DNA from: Flavilitoribacter sp020436695
GTDB lineage: Bacteria > Bacteroidota > Bacteroidia > Chitinophagales > Saprospiraceae
Assembly (NCBI GenBank): GCA_041392665.1
Contig: JAWKLQ010000021.1
Coordinates: 1 to 64,000 of the forward strand
Length of the DNA stretch: 64,000 nt
Direction: 5' to 3'
Shown: positions 59,789 to 64,000 of the stretch, piece by piece
Numbering within the stretch: the stretch's first letter is position 1
Layout of the letters: each line of letters starts with the position of its first letter
The notes under the pieces: model-generated
Database searches by the model: none
Seen by the model: only the letters and a program-made list of their open reading frames with translations
Told to the model about the DNA's origin: nothing
Made by a program: the position numbers and the translations under genes

Positions 59789-60347
59789 GATCGCCATGAA
59801 TATTATTGCATTGGCCGGTAGTGAGTCTCATCCCGGAAATTTTGCGCTCATTCTGGAAGAACAGAACGGGTTTCGCAGACTGCCTATAGTAATCGGTCCG
59901 TTCGAGGCACAGGCCATTGCCGTATCCCTGGAAAAAATGCAACCCAATCGTCCGCTGACACACGATCTGTTCAAAAACACTTTGGACGCAGCGGGTATCG
60001 TGCTGACCGAAGTGATCATTTCCGATCTGGTGGAAGGTACTTTTCACGCTACGCTGATCGGGAAAAAACCGGATGACGCACCACTGGAGATAGACGCCCG
60101 CAGTTCAGACGCCATCGCAATGGCCGTTCGCTTCGGTTGCCCTATTTTCACAACCGAAGCCATCCTCCAGAAAGCAGGTATCATACTGGACAGCCCGAGT
60201 AAAGCCTTCACCAACAAGCGCGGCAAATTATCGGATTATTCGTTGGAAGAACTGGAAAGACTACTGGAACAGGTACTGGCAAAAGAAGACTACGAAAGTG
60301 CTTCCAAGATCAGGGATGCCATTGCGAAAAAACAAAAGGATGATTAG
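59781..60347 (+). CDS. BFN (DUF151) domain protein with UVR motif
   Basis: 188 residues. The BFN domain (about 1-130) has LPIVIGPFEAQAIAVSLE (about 33-50), the family core HATLIGKKP and the AIAMAVRFGCPIF stretch. A UVR-like segment is at the C-terminus (ELERLLEQVLAKEDYESASKIRDAI, about 153-177). BFN proteins were described as having nuclease activity, but many have none shown. The UVR motif usually mediates contact with UvrC/ClpC-like partners. It ends the hydrogenase-associated cluster. Its link to nickel or hydrogenase is only positional. Confidence 0.88.
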   Translation: MTKIAMNIIALAGSESHPGNFALILEEQNGFRRLPIVIGPFEAQAIAVSLEKMQPNRPLTHDLFKNTLDAAGIVLTEVIISDLVEGTFHATLIGKKPDDAPLEIDARSSDAIAMAVRFGCPIFTTEAILQKAGIILDSPSKAFTNKRGKLSDYSLEELERLLEQVLAKEDYESASKIRDAIAKKQKDD

Positions 60348-60367
60348 GCATTGGGCATATTAAAGGA

Positions 60368-61240
60368 TCACATCTTTCTGACATCCACGCTTACTTTCAT
60401 TTTTTGACCACCACCACTATACACGATACCTTTCAGCGGAACGATATCGGCAAAGTCACGTCCCATCGCAGCCCGGATGTGCTGGTCAGATACCAATATA
60501 TTGTTAGTCGGGTCGAATTCCACCCAGCCCAAGTGAGGAATAAAAACGGCAACCCAGGCATGTGAAGCATCAGCGCCCACCAATTTGGGCTTACCCGGTG
60601 GCGGCAGCGTCTCGATGTATCCACTGATGTATCGGGCCGCCAATCCCAGGGATCGCACACAGGAAAGTGTAAAGTGTGACAGGTCCTGGCAAACCCCTTT
60701 TCTGTGTTCAAATACTTCCTCCAGTGGTGTGCTAATATCTGTAAATCCCGGGGTGAAATCAAAATCCTTATGGATCCGTTCATTGAGTTCCAGCATAGCC
60801 TCCAACACCGGCCGGCCGGGTTGAAATGACTTTTGCGCGTATTCCCGGATACCGGGGATGAAGCGCACAAATTCCGATTCCAGATAGAATTGCCGGGTAT
60901 CGTTCATGGCATCTGTGGTCTGTAGCCAGTCACGAATACTTTCCCAGGGAGGTGTCGTTTCCGGTTGAACGTACAACCAGTCGGGATACAACAACTCTAC
61001 CTCGTTGGTGACTTTAACGGATAATTCCGTATGGGGACGCTGAATGGCAAAATAGATCCAGTGATTCTCAAAGAAATCCCGGCGCTCGGACTGATAACTT
61101 GGATCGGGAGTGATCAGGCAATCAAAATTGAGATTTCTCTGATAAGGATTTTGCCCGGGTCCCTGACAGATCATATTATGGCACAGGGAAGCCGGTGCCT
61201 GGTATACGTACTTGGTTTGATGGATCACCCTGTATTTCAT
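60368..61240 (-). CDS. Transglutaminase-like protein
   Basis: 290 residues. The N-terminal bacterial transglutaminase-associated region opens YRVIHQTKYVYQAP (about 3-16). The catalytic triad is Cys in GVCQDLSHFTLS (about 188), His in ADASHAWVAVF (about 226) and Asp in WVEFDPTNN (about 241). It belongs to the cysteine-protease-like transglutaminase group often paired with a circularly permuted ATP-grasp/alpha-E gene, as here (4-bp gap). The pair may make amide or isopeptide links on peptides or surface polymers. The stop-start gap is minimal, so they are cotranscribed. Confidence 0.9.
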   Translation of the reverse strand: MKYRVIHQTKYVYQAPASLCHNMICQGPGQNPYQRNLNFDCLITPDPSYQSERRDFFENHWIYFAIQRPHTELSVKVTNEVELLYPDWLYVQPETTPPWESIRDWLQTTDAMNDTRQFYLESEFVRFIPGIREYAQKSFQPGRPVLEAMLELNERIHKDFDFTPGFTDISTPLEEVFEHRKGVCQDLSHFTLSCVRSLGLAARYISGYIETLPPPGKPKLVGADASHAWVAVFIPHLGWVEFDPTNNILVSDQHIRAAMGRDFADIVPLKGIVYSGGGQKMKVSVDVRKM

Positions 61241-61244
61241 GCTA

Positions 61245-63785
61245 CTATATCTCCGGTAATTGGCTTTTCACAAAACCGTACTGGTTATCCGTTAAGCTGA
61301 AGTATTGGTTGATGATCAAAGTAGCCGTTTCGGTTAACAGATCGATCACCTGCTGGAGAAAATTATAAAGTTCTTCCCGGGCTCCACTGTCTTCCACTAC
61401 CGAAGCCAACTCGCTGATGTCACGTAAACGGACCAACGTCAGGGCTTCCAGCAATTTCTTTTCAGCAGCGCTGAGATTTTTGCCCGACTTTTCGGAAGGC
61501 AACTGTTGCAAATGCCTGGCAATGCGACTGATCTGGTATACTACCGAACGAGGATTATCTTCTTCGATCAACAAAAGCTCCAGCACTCCGGCCACTTCCA
61601 AATTTGACCGGTAACGGTAACGATAGGTCAACAGGCTTTCATTACACATTAAGACCATCTCCAGCAGATCCCGCTCCGCCTCATCATCAGTCTTACGTAC
61701 CAGAATAGATTGCAGCACGGTGCAAGTGCGGATCGATGATTCCACAAAACGGCCGATGTTAAGCAACTGCCAACTGGCCTCTCTGGTCATATTATCGATG
61801 TTCAAACCGTTGAAAGCCATGAGTTGTACGATCAGCCCGTCCAAATGGTCGAATATCTGTTGCACGTTGGGATCTGACTGCCGGAGACTGCTCCAGTTCT
61901 CGGAAATACTTTCCATGATCCGCCAGGTGTCCAGACTAAGCCGGTCACGCACGGAATAGCCGTTCTTTAAAAAAGCCTGCAGGGAATAGGCAATGGAACC
62001 TACTCTTTTGTTGTCAACGGCCAGAGAGATCAGTTCTTCCTCCGGAAACTGAAGTTTGGTGGTATCCTCTTCGGTAAAGCCCGGCTGCGTGGCGGTAACG
62101 ATCGTCAAACTTTTCAGCAGATTTACCAGTGCTTCATCTTCGTGAAAACCGGCGGCTTCTTCCGTTTCATTCAATCGACGAAGTACGATCCGCATCAGCC
62201 GCACATTGATCACTACCCTTTCCAGGTAACGTCCCAGCCAGAACAGGCTCTCTCCGGTGCGGCTGGGTATGACGTTTTCCAAACGTTTGTAATGCGGCAC
62301 CCTGGGTACAGTAGGCGCTGAAGCGTCGTGCTTACTTTTGCCAACTACCCAGGTATCTTTACTGATCCCTCCTTTACGGTTGGCGATCAGAAAAACGCTC
62401 TGAGGGGGAATACTACGGGATAATCCACCGGGCATTAACTGGTAACTGGCTTTTTCGGTATTGGACACCAGGAAACTACGAAATACCGTATTGCGGGCTT
62501 CCAGTCGATTTCCACTCAGCGAAGGTGCTGTGGAAAAATTGACGACCTCCTGCCCTACATAAAGATTGGGGCGCGTTTTGATCCGGTTGCGCCATTCTTC
62601 CAGTTCGGCCTTACTAAGTTCGCCTCCGTATACGGCCTTATTTTCATTCGAACGATAAATGTGCTTAACGATCAAATGAGGTAGATTATCGAGTACATAT
62701 TGGCGTTCCTGCGGCTGACCGCACCACCAGGTGGCCACGGATGGCAGGAGCAGGTCTTCCCCCAGCAACTCCCGGCTCAACTTGGGCATAAAAGCCATAA
62801 ATCCGGGATTTTCCAGTATCCGGCTACCCAGCGTATTAACTACGATCACTTTCTGCTGTCGGATCGCTTCCATTAAACCTACTACACCGGCAGCGGAAGA
62901 GCCCTGAAAACTCAACGGATCACTATCAATATCGGCTACCCGGCGCAGGATCACGTCTACCCTCTCCAGCCCTTTGATCGTTTTTAGCCAAACGTATCCG
63001 TCGCTTACGGTCAGGTCTTCACCAAAGGCCAGCGTAAAACCCATCACCGAGGACAAGTAAGCGTGCTCGAAATAAGAATTGCTGTCCACTCCGGGAGACA
63101 ACAACACGATCCGCGGATTGTCCTTGTTGTGAAGAGGAAGTCCTGACAGTGTTTGCCTTAGCGTCTGATAATAGGAAAAAAGCTTGCGGACGTGGTTAGA
63201 CCGCAACAGCTCCGGAAAAACCCGCGTCATGGCCGCACGATTTTCCAATGCATAGCCGGGTCCGGAAGGCGCATCGGTGACATCGCGTAGTATCCACATC
63301 TGTCCGTTCGGCCCCCTTGCCAGATCAGCCGAATACTGGATCAGTTGATGCGGACCGGGAATACGGATCTTATCTGCCTGCCGCAGAAAACCGCGATGAT
63401 TATAAACCAATTCGAATGGGATACTCCCACTCCGTATAAGTTTTCGCGCTCCGTAAAGGTCTTCCAGAATTAAATTGAGCAGTTCGGCCCGTTGCAGCAG
63501 GCCCGCTTCGATGTTGTCCCAGTCTTTTCTGGAAAAGATCATCGGCACCGGATCCAATGTCCAGGGGCGGTTAGAGCCGTCGGGATCACCAAAATTATTA
63601 TAGGTCACCCCGTTCTCCCGTAACTGGCGTTCTACTTCCCGCTTCTTCTGCAACATCTCGTCCAGGGTCATTTTTTCGTAAGCGCGCACCAGCTTTCGCC
63701 AATGCGTCCCGATCTGACCATCCGGACCGATCAATTCATCAAAGGAAGAATATTCTTGTTGATATTCGCTTAGAGTAGTGATCAT
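61245..63785 (-). CDS. Circularly permuted ATP-grasp type 2 / alpha-E protein
   Basis: 846 residues from ATG 63785 (MITTLSEYQQ); two codons earlier is an alternative. The circularly permuted ATP-grasp domain occupies about 1-480; examples of its marks are GSIPFELVYNHRGFLRQ, RGPNGQMWILRDVTDAPSG, GVDSNSYFEHAYLSSVMGF and PRIVLLSPG. The alpha-E helical domain spans about 505-840; NVIPSRTGESLFWLGRYLER (about 500-519) and MTREASWQLLNIGRFVESSI are clear. It is expected to form a peptide bond with ATP and works with the adjacent transglutaminase-like protein. Length is typical of fused ATP-grasp/alpha-E forms. Confidence 0.92.
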   Translation of the reverse strand: MITTLSEYQQEYSSFDELIGPDGQIGTHWRKLVRAYEKMTLDEMLQKKREVERQLRENGVTYNNFGDPDGSNRPWTLDPVPMIFSRKDWDNIEAGLLQRAELLNLILEDLYGARKLIRSGSIPFELVYNHRGFLRQADKIRIPGPHQLIQYSADLARGPNGQMWILRDVTDAPSGPGYALENRAAMTRVFPELLRSNHVRKLFSYYQTLRQTLSGLPLHNKDNPRIVLLSPGVDSNSYFEHAYLSSVMGFTLAFGEDLTVSDGYVWLKTIKGLERVDVILRRVADIDSDPLSFQGSSAAGVVGLMEAIRQQKVIVVNTLGSRILENPGFMAFMPKLSRELLGEDLLLPSVATWWCGQPQERQYVLDNLPHLIVKHIYRSNENKAVYGGELSKAELEEWRNRIKTRPNLYVGQEVVNFSTAPSLSGNRLEARNTVFRSFLVSNTEKASYQLMPGGLSRSIPPQSVFLIANRKGGISKDTWVVGKSKHDASAPTVPRVPHYKRLENVIPSRTGESLFWLGRYLERVVINVRLMRIVLRRLNETEEAAGFHEDEALVNLLKSLTIVTATQPGFTEEDTTKLQFPEEELISLAVDNKRVGSIAYSLQAFLKNGYSVRDRLSLDTWRIMESISENWSSLRQSDPNVQQIFDHLDGLIVQLMAFNGLNIDNMTREASWQLLNIGRFVESSIRTCTVLQSILVRKTDDEAERDLLEMVLMCNESLLTYRYRYRSNLEVAGVLELLLIEEDNPRSVVYQISRIARHLQQLPSEKSGKNLSAAEKKLLEALTLVRLRDISELASVVEDSGAREELYNFLQQVIDLLTETATLIINQYFSLTDNQYGFVKSQLPEI

Positions 63786-63819
63786 GAACATTCACAAACT
63801 AGTCCTAAAACAGTTAAGT

Positions 63820-63942
63820 GACGGAGCAAAAATAAATGAACCAATTTTAGGTTTTCAATATTTCGCTAAGCCATTGACTAAGAGGAAATGGTGTGCGAAA
63901 TTTTCAAAACCTCCAGGAAAAATTGGTTCATTTATTTCCGTC
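63820..63942. repeat. ~120-bp imperfect inverted repeat (large hairpin)
   Basis: Left arm 63820-63866 and right arm 63895-63942 share GACGGA, AATAAATGAACCAATTTT, AGGTTTT and TTTCGC on opposite strands, with a small CCATT/AATGG inner stem. It lies upstream of the ATP-grasp gene at the window edge. It could be a MITE-like element, the end of an insertion sequence beyond the edge, or a structured leader. Confidence 0.75.
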
Positions 63943-64000
63943 AAATTACTAAAGGTGATCCTGCGTTTTGTTGGGGCCTACAAGAAAAGGAAAATTTTGA

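Overview
This window comes from a Bacteroidota genome, probably a Saprospiraceae-like or related lineage. The supporting evidence is a type IX secretion sorting tail on a PDZ protein, SusC-like TonB receptor architecture (OMP_b-brl_3), LytS/LytTR two-component genes, many SPII lipoproteins, few Shine-Dalgarno sites, and two matches to the Bacteroidota -7 promoter element TAnnTTTG at the best-supported promoters. No rRNA, tRNA, CRISPR array or complete insertion sequence was seen.

Layout. 1-4508 (minus): a conflict-type operon with a CHAT caspase-like protease, a tandem nSTAND NTPase, and a winged-helix/transmembrane/coiled-coil protein cut by the window edge. The last two genes look like one ancestral protein split inside its second STAND module. 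4779-18000: small secreted and lipoproteins, a MOSC protein, an FG-GAP lipoprotein with a haem motif, a DUF4403 lipoprotein, a four-PDZ protein, a large ThuA/sugar-dehydrogenase/PKD/cytochrome c protein, then housekeeping genes (yqgE, fabD, folE, queD). 18340-24977: LytS/LytTR pair, fructosamine kinase, an esterase and an SLC13 transporter. 25093-28498: uxaC, kdgK and eda for uronate catabolism. 28595-39563: Rpn-type nuclease, TlpA-like protein, an unusual PLP-lyase/outer-membrane-barrel fusion, a UMF1 transporter, an AT-rich island with two unknown membrane proteins, and a TonB-family receptor.

39767-60347 is the centrepiece, a [NiFe] hydrogenase locus resembling group 2a uptake hydrogenases (no Tat signal, HupS/HupL of about 320/531 residues). 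In order: two paralogous TetR regulators, hupS1, hupS2, hupL, maturation protease, an unknown 122-residue protein, a TPR protein, hypA, an opposite-strand pair (SO2930-type dihaem cytochrome and parallel beta-helix protein), hypB, hypF, hypC, hypD, hypE, a group III truncated haemoglobin, an NHL propeller protein with a frameshift in its sixth blade, a nickel transporter, a 77-residue protein and a BFN/UVR protein. A set of 18-bp palindromes, TTAGAAAA-NN-TTTTCTAA, lies upstream of both hupS2 and hypB. In each case one palindrome centre is exactly 24.5 bp upstream of a TAnnTTTG-like -7 element. This suggests one dedicated regulator controls hydrogenase structure and maturation together.

60368-63785: a transglutaminase-like protein and a circularly permuted ATP-grasp/alpha-E protein. 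The window ends in a ~120-bp imperfect inverted repeat. Intergenic regions are rich in short repeats (TCGTAAGTC-type, 7-bp GTGGTCA, 8-bp GATGTTGT), including a 13-copy array between hypC and hypD.
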